This document shows, in pieces, positions 35,870 through 44,768 of a DNA stretch of 64,000 nucleotides. The DNA is from an uncultured Marvinbryantia sp. (GTDB lineage: Bacteria > Bacillota > Clostridia > Lachnospirales > Lachnospiraceae), in contig NZ_CAJKOX010000009.1 of assembly GCF_905201705.1 (NCBI RefSeq), positions 49,790 through 113,789 of the forward strand, in the 5' to 3' direction. Positions within the stretch are counted from its first letter, which is position 1. Each line of letters begins with the position of its first letter. Under the pieces are notes generated by a model. The model was not told the origin of the DNA. It did no database searches and worked only from the letters and a program-made list of their open reading frames with translations. The translations under genes were made by a program, and so were the position numbers.

Positions 35870-36826
35870 CTAACCGTTCTTTCTGGCTGTCACCGACACC
35901 CACTCTCCCTGGCGCGTCACCTCCACCAGAGACAGTCCTGCCTTCTGCACAGCCTCCACCACTACCTCTTCCTTCACATCAAGGATACCGGAGGTGATGT
36001 ATACCGCGCCCGGCTTCATCTGTGCTGTGATCACCGGCGTTAATGCCACCAGCACATCCGCCAGAATATTCGCAACCACGATATCATACTTCTCATAACC
36101 TGCCGCATCCTGCACAGTCTTATCGTCAATGATATTGCCGAGTACCATCTCCATCGCTTCCGTCGGGATCGCGTTTGCCTCCAGATTCTCCGCAACCGTG
36201 GAAGCCGCACACGGATCAAGATCCGTTCCCAGCGCATGCTTTGCGCCCAGCTTCAGCGCAGCGATCGACAAAATACCGCTGCCGGTGCCGACGTCCAGAA
36301 GCTCCGTATCCGGCGTCACATATTTTTTGAGCTGGCGCAGACAGAGTTGCGTCGTCTCGTGCATACCGGTGCCGAACGCCGTACCCGGATCGATGTGGAT
36401 GATCATTTTATTCTTATCCTCTTCCTTTACTTCCTCCCATGAGGGGATGATGAGGATGTCGTCCACGTAAAACTGATGGAAATACTGCTTCCAGTTATTG
36501 ATCCAGTCCTTATCCTCCGTCTCACTCTCGGTGATCGTGCCCTCGCCGATATCCATAAACATGCGCAGATCGTCAAGCTCTTCTTTTACCCTTGCAAGAA
36601 GCGCTTCGCGGTCCGCACCCTCCTCGATATAAAAGCTTAAATAAGCAACGCCGTCGTCCGGCGCGCCCTCCGGCAGGATATCCACAAACATCTGCTGCTT
36701 GTCGGATTCCGTCAGCGGCACCTTATCTTCAATCTCAACGCCCTCAACGCCTGCGTCCGCCAGAGAGGAAATTACAATTTCCTCCGCCTCAGACAGCGTC
36801 TTCAGGGTAAACTTGTGATATTTCAT
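35870..36826 (-). CDS. prmA: Ribosomal protein L11 methyltransferase
   Basis: The 318-residue enzyme has an N-terminal L11-recognition domain and a class I SAM domain with DPGTAFGTGMHETTQLCL and LLDVGTGSGILSIAA. The start lies three bases after dnaJ. Confidence 0.92.
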   Translation of the reverse strand: MKYHKFTLKTLSEAEEIVISSLADAGVEGVEIEDKVPLTESDKQQMFVDILPEGAPDDGVAYLSFYIEEGADREALLARVKEELDDLRMFMDIGEGTITESETEDKDWINNWKQYFHQFYVDDILIIPSWEEVKEEDKNKMIIHIDPGTAFGTGMHETTQLCLRQLKKYVTPDTELLDVGTGSGILSIAALKLGAKHALGTDLDPCAASTVAENLEANAIPTEAMEMVLGNIIDDKTVQDAAGYEKYDIVVANILADVLVALTPVITAQMKPGAVYITSGILDVKEEVVVEAVQKAGLSLVEVTRQGEWVSVTARKNG

Positions 36827-36829
36827 CGT

Positions 36830-38017
36830 TTAGTCCTCAAATGTCTCTTTTAATTTGTCCATGAAGCCTTTTTTCTTCGGCTTCTCCTTCTCCGGCTCCG
36901 TTTTGCTCTCCGGCTGTCCAAGCGAGCGGTCTGTCGCCGCGTCAAACGCCTTCAGCGCCTCCTTCGCCTCATTATTCAGCTTCGTCGGCACCTGTACCAC
37001 CAGAGTAACATACTGGTCGCCGCGCACAGCCTTATTGCGCAGGGACGGCACGCCCTTGCCCTTTAAGCGGATCTTGGTGTCGGTCTGTGTGCCCGGCTTT
37101 ACATTGTAGAGCACATCGCCATCGATCGTGCTGATCTTCACATCTCCGCCAAGCGCTGCCTGTGCAAAGGTGATCGGCGCTGTGGAGAAAATATTCATAT
37201 CCTGTCTCTGGAAGATCGGGTGACGCTGCACCACAACTTCTACCAGAAGATCGCCGCGCGGACCGCCGTTTTTACCCGGTTCCCCCTTGCCTGCAATGCG
37301 CACGCTCTGTCCGTCGTCGATGCCCGCCGGGATCGTGACCTTGATGGTCTTTCTGCTGGAAGTATACCCGGTGCCGGAGCACGCCGCGCATTTCTCGCGG
37401 ATGATCTTTCCACTGCCGCCGCAGTCCGGACAGGTCGTCACATTCTGCACCATACCGAACAGGGACTGCTGTGTCATCACTACCTGACCTCTGCCGCCGC
37501 ACTTCGGGCAGGTCTCCGGACTGGTTCCCGGCTTCGCACCGGTTCCGTGACAGATCGTACATTCATCCTTCAGGCTCAGCTCAAGCTGCTTCTCACAGCC
37601 GAATACCGCCTCCTGGAAGGTGATGCGCACAGAAGCGCGCAGATTTGCGCCGCGCATCGGTCCGTTGCTTGTGCGCCGTCTGCTTCCGCTGCCAAACAGA
37701 TCGCCAAAAATATCACCGAAGATATCGCCCATATCGGCGCTGTTGAAATCAAATCCACCGAATCCGCTGCCACCGGCTCCGCCCTGTTCAAATGCCGCAT
37801 GGCCAAACTGATCATACTGACGGCGCTTCTCCGGATCAGACAGCACGGCATATGCCTCCGACGCCTCTTTAAATTTCTTTTCCGCCTCCTTATCGCCCGG
37901 ATTCATATCCGGATGATATTTCTTTGCAAGCTGTCTGTATGCTTTTTTTAATGCTGCCTCGTCTGCATTCTTATCCACACCGAGGACTTCATAATAATCT
38001 CTCTTCGTCTCTGCCAT
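36830..38017 (-). CDS. dnaJ: Chaperone DnaJ
   Basis: The 395-residue class I J-protein has the J domain with HPD (AKKYHPDMNPGD), the Gly/Phe region (GGAGGSGFGGFD), four CxxCxGxG zinc repeats (CTICHGTG, CPKCGGRG, CPDCGGSG, CAACSGTG) and the C-terminal substrate-binding domain. It stimulates DnaK ATPase. A 258-base spacer with hairpins separates it from dnaK. Confidence 0.96.
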   Translation of the reverse strand: MAETKRDYYEVLGVDKNADEAALKKAYRQLAKKYHPDMNPGDKEAEKKFKEASEAYAVLSDPEKRRQYDQFGHAAFEQGGAGGSGFGGFDFNSADMGDIFGDIFGDLFGSGSRRRTSNGPMRGANLRASVRITFQEAVFGCEKQLELSLKDECTICHGTGAKPGTSPETCPKCGGRGQVVMTQQSLFGMVQNVTTCPDCGGSGKIIREKCAACSGTGYTSSRKTIKVTIPAGIDDGQSVRIAGKGEPGKNGGPRGDLLVEVVVQRHPIFQRQDMNIFSTAPITFAQAALGGDVKISTIDGDVLYNVKPGTQTDTKIRLKGKGVPSLRNKAVRGDQYVTLVVQVPTKLNNEAKEALKAFDAATDRSLGQPESKTEPEKEKPKKKGFMDKLKETFED

Positions 38018-38275
38018 TTTTTCTCACCTGCTTCTATCATTCATTCTGCACTCTGAATTCCCGCCTGTGCCCGGAATATACCTTGTGATGCAGAAAAACA
38101 AAAGGTTTTTCTGTACCGCAAGATACCCGGGCCCGCATTGCCGCCCGGCGAAGGCTTTCGTCTTCTGCCGCTGATCGGCGCCGCGGGTACCGGGCGTTGT
38201 TTCTTTCATTAAAAATCTATTTCCTGCTCACGATGCCCGCGGATCTTTTCCGCGCCGCACCCGGCATCCTTCATT
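38018..38275 (-). other. dnaK-dnaJ spacer with two hairpins, no gene seen
   Basis: On the minus strand a GC-rich interrupted stem (CCCGG/CCGGG and CCCGC/GCGGG, 38126-38194) is followed by CAGAAAAAC/GTTTTTCTG (38091-38113). No T-run follows. They could attenuate or process the dnaK-dnaJ mRNA. No convincing ORF was found. Confidence 0.5.
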
Positions 38276-40162
38276 TTACACTTCTTTGTAGTCCGCGTCA
38301 ATAACATCATCATCCGGCTGCGTGTAATTTTCCTGCTGTGCGCCGCCCATATCCGGACCTGCGCCCGCAGCGCCTGCGCCTGCTGCTCCTGCCGCGCCCT
38401 GTGCCTGCTCGTAAACCTTTGCAAACAGCTTCTGTGCGCTCTCCATCAGCTTTTCCTTTGCCGCTTTGATCTCTGCAACCTGCGCGTCCGTCATTTCCTC
38501 CGGATTGGAGTTCTCGATCAGACTCTTCAGCGCTGTAAGATCCGCCTGTACAGCCGTCTTATCTGCGCCGTCCAGCTTGTCGCCGACCTCTTCCATTGCC
38601 TTCTCGGTCTGGAATACCATTGCGTCAGCGTCGTTTCTGGTGTCGATCGCTTCCTTGCGCTTCTTATCCTGCGCTTCGAACTCAGCAGCCTCTTTTACCG
38701 CCTTCTCGATATCCGCATCCGACATGTTGGAACCGGACGTGATCGTGATGTGCTGCTCCTTGCCGGTGCCAAGATCCTTTGCAGATACGTTTACGATACC
38801 GTTTGCATCGATATCGAAGGTAACCTCGATCTGCGGAACGCCGCGTCTTGCAGGCGGGATCCCATCCAGACGGAACTGTCCGAGAGACTTGTTATCTTTT
38901 GCGAACTGTCTCTCACCCTGTACGACATGAATATCAACTGCCGTCTGGTTATCCGCCGCTGTGGAGAATACCTGGCTCTTCTTTGTCGGGATCGTTGTGT
39001 TGCGCTCGATCAGTCTGGTTGCCACGCCGCCCATGGTCTCAATGGAGAGGGAAAGCGGAGTAACATCCAGCAGCAGGATATCGCCTGCACCGGCGTCGCC
39101 TGCCAGCTTACCGCCCTGGATAGCCGCGCCGATCGCCACACACTCATCCGGGTTCAGCGTCTTGCTCGCCTCATGTCCCGTAAGCGCTTTTACCTTATCC
39201 TGTACAGCCGGAATACGTGTGGAACCACCTACCAGCAGCACCTTGCCAAGCTCGGAAGCCGTGATACCGGCATCCTTCAGTGCGTTCTGCACCGGAATGG
39301 TCGTTCTTTCCACAAGGTCATGTGTCAGCTCGTCAAATTTTGCACGGGACAGCGTCATATCAAAATGCTTCGGTCCCTCTGCGGTTGCCGTGATGAACGG
39401 CAGGTTAATATTTGTGGTGGTTGCGGAGGACAGCTCCTTCTTTGCCTTCTCTGCAGCCTCTTTCAGTCTCTGGAGTGCCATCTTGTCAACGGACAGGTCA
39501 ACGCCCTCCGCCTTCTTAAATTCAGCGATCATGTAGTCAGTGATCTTCTGGTCAAAATCGTCGCCGCCCAGACGGTTGTCGCCGTTTGTTGCAAGTACCT
39601 CGATAACGCCGTCGCCGATCTCGATGATAGATACATCGAAGGTACCGCCGCCAAGGTCGTATACCATGATCTTCTGCTCTTTCTCGTTGTCAAGACCGTA
39701 TGCAAGCGCTGCCGCCGTCGGCTCGTTGATGATACGCTTTACATCCAGACCGGCAATCTTGCCCGCATCCTTTGTTGCCTGACGCTGTGCGTCGTTGAAA
39801 TATGCCGGAACCGTGATAACCGCCTCTGTTACCTTCTCGCCAAGGTAATTCTCTGCATCCGCCTTCAGTTTCTGAAGGATCATTGCGGAAATCTCCTGCG
39901 GCGTGTAATTCTTGCCGTCGATGCTTACCTTGTAATCAGTTCCCATATGTCTCTTAATAGAAGAGATCGTCTTGTCTGCGTTGGTAACCGCCTGACGTTT
40001 TGCCGGCTCGCCTACCAGACGCTCGCCTGTCTTGGAGAATGCCACAACGGACGGTGTGGTTCTTGCTCCCTCTGTATTTGTGATAACGGTTGGCTTACCG
40101 CCTTCCATAACTGCTACGCAGCTGTTTGTTGTACCTAAGTCAATACCAATAATCTTGCTCAT
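38276..40162 (-). CDS. dnaK: Chaperone DnaK (Hsp70)
   Basis: The 628-residue Hsp70 shows IGIDLGTTNSCVAVMEGG, the phosphate-2 motif VYDLGGGTFDVSI, LLVGGSTRIPAVQ and the acidic tail ending DADYKEV. The nucleotide domain lacks the 24-residue loop of Gram-negative DnaK, as usual for Gram-positives. Controlled by HrcA/CIRCE at the start of the operon. Confidence 0.97.
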   Translation of the reverse strand: MSKIIGIDLGTTNSCVAVMEGGKPTVITNTEGARTTPSVVAFSKTGERLVGEPAKRQAVTNADKTISSIKRHMGTDYKVSIDGKNYTPQEISAMILQKLKADAENYLGEKVTEAVITVPAYFNDAQRQATKDAGKIAGLDVKRIINEPTAAALAYGLDNEKEQKIMVYDLGGGTFDVSIIEIGDGVIEVLATNGDNRLGGDDFDQKITDYMIAEFKKAEGVDLSVDKMALQRLKEAAEKAKKELSSATTTNINLPFITATAEGPKHFDMTLSRAKFDELTHDLVERTTIPVQNALKDAGITASELGKVLLVGGSTRIPAVQDKVKALTGHEASKTLNPDECVAIGAAIQGGKLAGDAGAGDILLLDVTPLSLSIETMGGVATRLIERNTTIPTKKSQVFSTAADNQTAVDIHVVQGERQFAKDNKSLGQFRLDGIPPARRGVPQIEVTFDIDANGIVNVSAKDLGTGKEQHITITSGSNMSDADIEKAVKEAAEFEAQDKKRKEAIDTRNDADAMVFQTEKAMEEVGDKLDGADKTAVQADLTALKSLIENSNPEEMTDAQVAEIKAAKEKLMESAQKLFAKVYEQAQGAAGAAGAGAAGAGPDMGGAQQENYTQPDDDVIDADYKEV

Positions 40163-40199
40163 AATAATTTCCTCCTGCTCCTGTAATATTTAATTTTGT

Positions 40200-40796
40200 T
40201 TAGTTTGCTACTTTTACCATGCTGTGTCTTACAACCTGGTCTTTGTAGGTATAGCCTTTTAAAAACTCCTCAGTGATCGTGTTCTCCGCAGTTTCTTCCT
40301 CCTCCACATGCATCACTGCATTGTGGAAATCCGGGTTAAACTCACATCCGACTGCCTCGATCGGCTTGACGCCGAGCTTATCAAGCATTTCCGTCATCTG
40401 CCGGTAAACCTTGTTCATCCCGTCCACAAAAGCGTCCGTCTTTGCTTCCTCCGGGACTGCCGCCAGTCCGCGCTCGAAATTGTCTACGATCGGCAGGAGC
40501 TGTTCGATCACGCTCTTCGCACCCATCTCAAACATTTTCGATTTTTCCTTCTCGGAACGTTTGCGGAAATTTTCAAATTCCGCCATCTGACGTTTCACCC
40601 GATCCTGCAGCTCCTCGATCTGCGTATCCTTTTTGTCTTTCTTACTTTCTTTCTGTGACGTTTCTCTGTCTGCCTCCTCTGCAGGTTCCGAAGCTTCCTG
40701 CTGCGCGCAAGTCTCTTCCGTTTCCGGTTTTTCCTCCTTCTGCGCTTCGTTTTCTATCGCTTCGTCCATGTCTTTCTCCATGTTTTCTTCTGCCAC
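40200..40796 (-). CDS. grpE: Nucleotide exchange factor GrpE
   Basis: The 198-residue protein has an acidic, disordered N-terminus, a long coiled-coil helix (about 60-105) and the GrpE core (ENTITEEFLKGYTYKDQVVR). The start is GTG at 40796 with AGGCGG upstream. It exchanges ADP on DnaK. Confidence 0.94.
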   Translation of the reverse strand: MAEENMEKDMDEAIENEAQKEEKPETEETCAQQEASEPAEEADRETSQKESKKDKKDTQIEELQDRVKRQMAEFENFRKRSEKEKSKMFEMGAKSVIEQLLPIVDNFERGLAAVPEEAKTDAFVDGMNKVYRQMTEMLDKLGVKPIEAVGCEFNPDFHNAVMHVEEEETAENTITEEFLKGYTYKDQVVRHSMVKVAN

Positions 40797-40833
40797 TGTA
40801 ACCGCCTGCCTTTCTGTATATTCTGATCTATCG

Positions 40834-41877
40834 TCAATCCCGCTCGAATATCGTATCCAGCTGGGATTTTAAGGTTTTTAAGGAATCGACCACCTTTTCA
40901 TAATCCATCCGCTTCGGTCCGATAATCCCGATCGTTCCCTGAACACCCTCGCCCAGTTCATACGTTGCCGTGACTACACTGCAGTCGCGCATCTTCCGTA
41001 TGGGCGCTTCGTTTCCGATATACACCTGAATGCCGGTACTGTTTTCTTCCTCCAGCGACTCGTTGATCAGATTTGCCAGCTCCTTCTTATCTTCAAAGGC
41101 ACTGATCAGCTCGCTCGCCCGCTCGCTGTCGCTCAGCTCCGGATACTTGAAAATGTTAGTGGCGCCGCTTGTATAGATCTCCATATCGTCTTCCATCTGG
41201 ATCGCTTCCGCGACTGCATCAAGCACCTGGCTGACGACCTCGCTGTGGATGCCGGCCTGCTCCTTCATCCGGGTGATCATCGCAAGATTGATCTCCTCCA
41301 GCGCAAGCCCATTGAGACTTGTGTTCAGCAGGATGTTCAGCTTCAGCACCATCTCATTGTCCAGTCCGTGCCGGAAGTGAAGCATCTTGTTTTTTACAAT
41401 GTTTCCTTCCGTGACGACCACTGCCAGGAGCTGTTCCTCACTGATGGCTGAAAGCTGAATAAACTTCAGCTTCGTCGTGTGGTAGCGCGGCGCGGTGATC
41501 ATGGTCGCGTAGTTGGTGTTGTTCGCCAGCACCCGAACCACCTGCTTCAGTATCAGCTCCATCTTATCCTGCTTCTGGATCAGCAGCTCCTGCTGTTCTT
41601 TTACTTCCTGTTCCTTCTGCTCCATAAGATGATCCACATATAAGCGGTAGCCCTTGTCTGAGGGAATTCTGCCCGCCGAGGTGTGCGGCTGAATGATCAG
41701 CCCCATCTCCTCCAGGTCTGCCATTTCATTTCGAATTGTAGCGGAACTGAGGTTCAGGTCTGCGTACTTGGAGATCGTCCTGGAGCCTACCGGCTCGCCT
41801 GTCTCCAGATATGTCTGAATGATAGCGTAAAAGATTTTCCATTTTCTGTCGTCCAGCTTCATATCATCTGACTGCAT
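40834..41877 (-). CDS. hrcA: Heat-inducible repressor HrcA
   Basis: The 347-residue repressor has the winged helix (GSRTISKYADLNLSSATIRNE within residues 25-60) followed by the GAF-like dimerisation domain. It binds CIRCE, and one lies 24 bases upstream, so it controls its own operon. The start MQSDDMKLDDRK has AAGGAGG upstream. Confidence 0.95.
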   Translation of the reverse strand: MQSDDMKLDDRKWKIFYAIIQTYLETGEPVGSRTISKYADLNLSSATIRNEMADLEEMGLIIQPHTSAGRIPSDKGYRLYVDHLMEQKEQEVKEQQELLIQKQDKMELILKQVVRVLANNTNYATMITAPRYHTTKLKFIQLSAISEEQLLAVVVTEGNIVKNKMLHFRHGLDNEMVLKLNILLNTSLNGLALEEINLAMITRMKEQAGIHSEVVSQVLDAVAEAIQMEDDMEIYTSGATNIFKYPELSDSERASELISAFEDKKELANLINESLEEENSTGIQVYIGNEAPIRKMRDCSVVTATYELGEGVQGTIGIIGPKRMDYEKVVDSLKTLKSQLDTIFERD

Positions 41878-41900
41878 CCTGCATCCTCCTTCCTGTTTTG

Positions 41901-41927
41901 TTAGCACTCTTTTGAATCGAGTGCTAA
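41901..41927 (-). promoter_or_regulatory. CIRCE operator
   Basis: TTAGCACTC, nine bases, GAGTGCTAA: a perfect match to the HrcA operator consensus. Confidence 0.97.
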
Positions 41928-41940
41928 CATCTACGGTTTT

Positions 41941-41969
41941 AAGATACCACTGCTGCCTGTGATTGTCAA
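41941..41969 (-). promoter_or_regulatory. Promoter of the hrcA-dnaK operon
   Basis: TTGACA (41964-41969), 17 bases, TATCTT (41941-41946) on the minus strand, just upstream of CIRCE. Confidence 0.75.
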
Positions 41970-42028
41970 TAGCTATTTTGAAAAAATTTTGATTAACTTT
42001 TCTGTCGAATCATCCCGACTGGATATAT

Positions 42029-42057
42029 TTGACATTTTTTGCGTTTTAAGATACACT
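42029..42057 (+). promoter_or_regulatory. Promoter of the SGNH hydrolase gene
   Basis: TTGACA (42029-42034), 17 bases, TACACT (42052-42057). Confidence 0.55.
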
Positions 42058-42088
42058 TATGAAAAATGAATAATGAAAGGAATCCGCA

Positions 42089-42781
42089 ATGAAGATACGA
42101 AATTTTCTTACGATTCTGTTTGCCGTTCTCGCTATTGTTGCCCTGATCGCGCTCGCCGGTCTTGCAACGATATACGTGGCAGACGATTCCAACCCTCTGC
42201 GCCAGCGGCTTGTGCAGATATTCGACCCTGACGGGGAGACTGTGGCGGTCAGCACGCCTGAGGCAGGAACAGACGCTCCGGCTGCGGAAACTGTGAAGGC
42301 ACATTCCTTCATCTTTGTGGGTGACTCCCGCACCATTGGGATGCGCGATGCAGTAAACGACAACTGCACTTATATAGGAAAAGAAGGAGAAGGTTACGAA
42401 TGGTTTTCCGCTGAAGGTGTCCAGGAGCTCGACGCCGTTCTTGCCGGTACCTCGGGGCAGACCGTGATTTTTAATTTCGGCGTGAACGATCCCGCAAATA
42501 TCAGTCTCTACATTGATCTTTACCAATCGCTTAAAGAGACATATCCCGGCACCGCTTTTTACTATCTGTCCGTAAATCCGCTGGTAGACAACGAAGGCTT
42601 CAATACTACAAACGAAATGATTTCCTTATTTAATGCCACCATACAGAGCGCTTTTCCTGACACCTATCTGGATTGCAACAGCTACCTGAACAGCGTTGGC
42701 TTTGAGACTGTGGACGGGCTGCACTACACAGATGATTCCTACAAGATGATCCACAATTTCGTCGTGGATAAGATTGCGTAA
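42089..42781 (+). CDS. Membrane-anchored SGNH/GDSL hydrolase
   Basis: The 230-residue protein has an N-terminal membrane anchor (about 7-30), a Pro/Ala-rich stalk, then an SGNH fold: FVGDSRTIGMRD (Ser nucleophile), the Gly block, FGVNDP (Asn) and DGLHYTDDSY (His). It acts outside the membrane, possibly as an esterase or deacetylase on wall polymers or glycans. Single-gene unit between its own promoter and a strong terminator. Confidence 0.82.
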   Translation: MKIRNFLTILFAVLAIVALIALAGLATIYVADDSNPLRQRLVQIFDPDGETVAVSTPEAGTDAPAAETVKAHSFIFVGDSRTIGMRDAVNDNCTYIGKEGEGYEWFSAEGVQELDAVLAGTSGQTVIFNFGVNDPANISLYIDLYQSLKETYPGTAFYYLSVNPLVDNEGFNTTNEMISLFNATIQSAFPDTYLDCNSYLNSVGFETVDGLHYTDDSYKMIHNFVVDKIA

Positions 42782-42837
42782 AAAAGGTCCCGCCGCAATG
42801 TCCGGGCAAAAGTGTCCATCGCATACATCAACTGACC

Positions 42838-42877
42838 ATCAGCCAGACACCCCGCGGACGCGAAGTGTCTGGCTGAT
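42838..42877. terminator. Bidirectional terminator between the hydrolase and permease genes
   Basis: ATCAGCCAGACAC (42838-42850) pairs with GTGTCTGGCTGAT (42865-42877), 13 bp, between convergent genes with T-rich sequence on the plus side. Confidence 0.8.
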
Positions 42878-42893
42878 ATTTAGAATTTTTCTC

Positions 42894-44297
42894 TTATTTT
42901 CTGCTTTTTTCCGGCTTTATGCTGACTCCGCGGTTCATATCGCCCTGCGGATTCACCCCGAACTCATAGTCGTTGCCCGGAAGGATCATATTGAGCACAA
43001 TACCTGCAATCGCTGCAATGGCAAGTGCGGTCAGCGTAATTGATGCAGCACCGATCTGGAAAGTAAGACCATTTCCAAATCCAAGCCCGCATACAAAAAT
43101 AACGCCGACAATAATCAGGTTGCGCGATTTTGTTAAATCCACCTTATTTTCCACCACATTGCGGACACCGATCGCAGAAATCATACCGTAAAGCATGAAG
43201 CTGACACCGCCGATGATCGAAGCCGGCATGGTACTGATGATCGCAGATACCTTCGGAATGAAGCTGATAATAATCGCAAACACGGCTGCGATGCGAATTA
43301 CCAGCGGATCGTAGACATGACTGAGCTCCAGCACTCCGGTGTTTTCACCGTAGGTGGTATTCGCAGGACCTCCGATCAATCCTGCTAATGCTGTCGCAAG
43401 TCCGTCCCCCATCAGCGTGCGGTGCAGCCCCGGCTCCGCAAGGAAGTTCTCGCCGACGGTTGCCGAAATAGCAGACATATCACCAATGTGCTCCATCATG
43501 GTCGCAATCGCAATCGGCGCCATGACGAGGATTGCCGTCAGATCGAATTTACAGAGCTGAAACGGCGGAAGCCCCACAAAGCTTGCGGACGCAATCGCTG
43601 AAAAATCAATAATCGCAGAACCGTCCGGATTCGTAATACCGCAGGCATTCATAATCACCGCTACCACGTAGGAAATCACCACTCCCATCAGGATCGGAAT
43701 AATCTTAAACATTCCCTTTCCCCAGATGTTAAAGATAATAATGACCGCAAGCGCTACTAATGCCAGAAACCAGTTGGTCGATGCATTGCCGATCGCAGAA
43801 GACGCCAGACTTAAGCCAATGCAGATAATTACCGGTCCGGTTACGACCGGCGGCAGGAAACGCATCACACGTTTCACGCCTGCCAGACGGATAATCAGTG
43901 CAAGTACCAGATACAGAAGACCCGCCACTACAACGCCGCCGCAGGCATACGCAGCCTTTTCATTTGCTGCCATTCCCGCGTAAATCCCGCTGCTTAAATT
44001 TGCCACCGTAGAAAAGCCTCCGAGAAAAGCAAAGGATGACCCAAGAAATGCTGGGACCTTCATCTTCGAGCATATATGGAAAAACAGCGTCCCGAATCCG
44101 GCGCAGAATAAGGTCACAGATACGGTCAGTCCCCTGGTCAAAGGCTCCCCACAGGCACTTTGGAAATAGCTGTTCACAAGAATCGGCACCAGGATCGTCG
44201 CGCCAAACATCGCAAACATATGCTGCAATCCCAGAATTAACATTTTCGGCACACCCAATTGTTTCGCATCGCGAATTGCTTCCGTTGAATTTTTCAT
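42894..44297 (-). CDS. uraA: Uracil permease (NCS2 family)
   Basis: The 467-residue, about 14-helix transporter shows the NCS2 substrate-site motifs MEHIGDMSAI and TTYGENTGVLELS; in UraA the equivalent Glu residues bind uracil. It imports uracil by proton symport. GGAGGAG precedes the ATG. No PyrR-type leader was recognised. Confidence 0.88.
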   Translation of the reverse strand: MKNSTEAIRDAKQLGVPKMLILGLQHMFAMFGATILVPILVNSYFQSACGEPLTRGLTVSVTLFCAGFGTLFFHICSKMKVPAFLGSSFAFLGGFSTVANLSSGIYAGMAANEKAAYACGGVVVAGLLYLVLALIIRLAGVKRVMRFLPPVVTGPVIICIGLSLASSAIGNASTNWFLALVALAVIIIFNIWGKGMFKIIPILMGVVISYVVAVIMNACGITNPDGSAIIDFSAIASASFVGLPPFQLCKFDLTAILVMAPIAIATMMEHIGDMSAISATVGENFLAEPGLHRTLMGDGLATALAGLIGGPANTTYGENTGVLELSHVYDPLVIRIAAVFAIIISFIPKVSAIISTMPASIIGGVSFMLYGMISAIGVRNVVENKVDLTKSRNLIIVGVIFVCGLGFGNGLTFQIGAASITLTALAIAAIAGIVLNMILPGNDYEFGVNPQGDMNRGVSIKPEKSRK

Positions 44298-44363
44298 AAT
44301 CTCCTCCTCATTTTACAGCATGTACTTCTGTCATTTCATTTTATCTCTTATGCACGGTCTAAA

Positions 44364-44561
44364 TCACGCCATAATAATTTCAGAAATCGCATCTAAAATT
44401 TTATCATGGCATCCTCCGCAGCCCGTAGAGCAGTGTGTCACCTTCTGAACCTCATCAAACGCTTTAAGAGCATCCTCGAACCGGTTCATCTGATGCAATG
44501 CGTTCTCCACGTCAGCATAAGAAACCTGTTTACATTTACAAATCATCTCATTTGTTTTCAT
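44364..44561 (-). CDS. BFD-like [2Fe-2S] protein
   Basis: The 65-residue protein has CKCKQVSYADVENAL and CSTGCGGCHDKI, the four Cys of the BFD-like [2Fe-2S] fold. Such domains serve as small ferredoxins or electron-transfer partners. Start at MKTNEMICKC after AAAGGAGG. Partner unknown. Confidence 0.8.
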   Translation of the reverse strand: MKTNEMICKCKQVSYADVENALHQMNRFEDALKAFDEVQKVTHCSTGCGGCHDKILDAISEIIMA

Positions 44562-44693
44562 ATCTAATCCTCCTTTCAATACACTCTGTTGACTTCTGCG
44601 TTTCTATATTATCATATATAAGCGCACAGTTTAAGTCCTTATTTTTATAATTTTCTATCCTGTTCAAAAGCCTCCCTGCTGTTCACTATAATA

Positions 44694-44736
44694 AAAACTC
44701 TATGTGGAAGATTGCTCAGCCACATAGAGTTTTTTC
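44694..44736. terminator. Bidirectional terminator
   Basis: AAAACTCTATGTGG (44694-44707) and CCACATAGAGTTTT (44720-44733) form a perfect 14-bp stem with T-runs on both strands. It serves the CHAP gene on the minus strand. Confidence 0.85.
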
Positions 44737-44768
44737 TGTTGCTTATATCTCGCTTTTTATGTCATCCC

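Noticed and set aside
38024..38209. 61-codon minus-strand ORF between dnaK and dnaJ
   Set aside because: No ribosome site, overlaps the GC-rich hairpin, no recognisable features.
38750..40138. 462-codon plus-strand ORF opposite dnaK
   Set aside because: It is exactly antisense to a well-conserved dnaK. Long antisense frames over dnaK are a known codon-bias artefact, and it has no ribosome site or family features.
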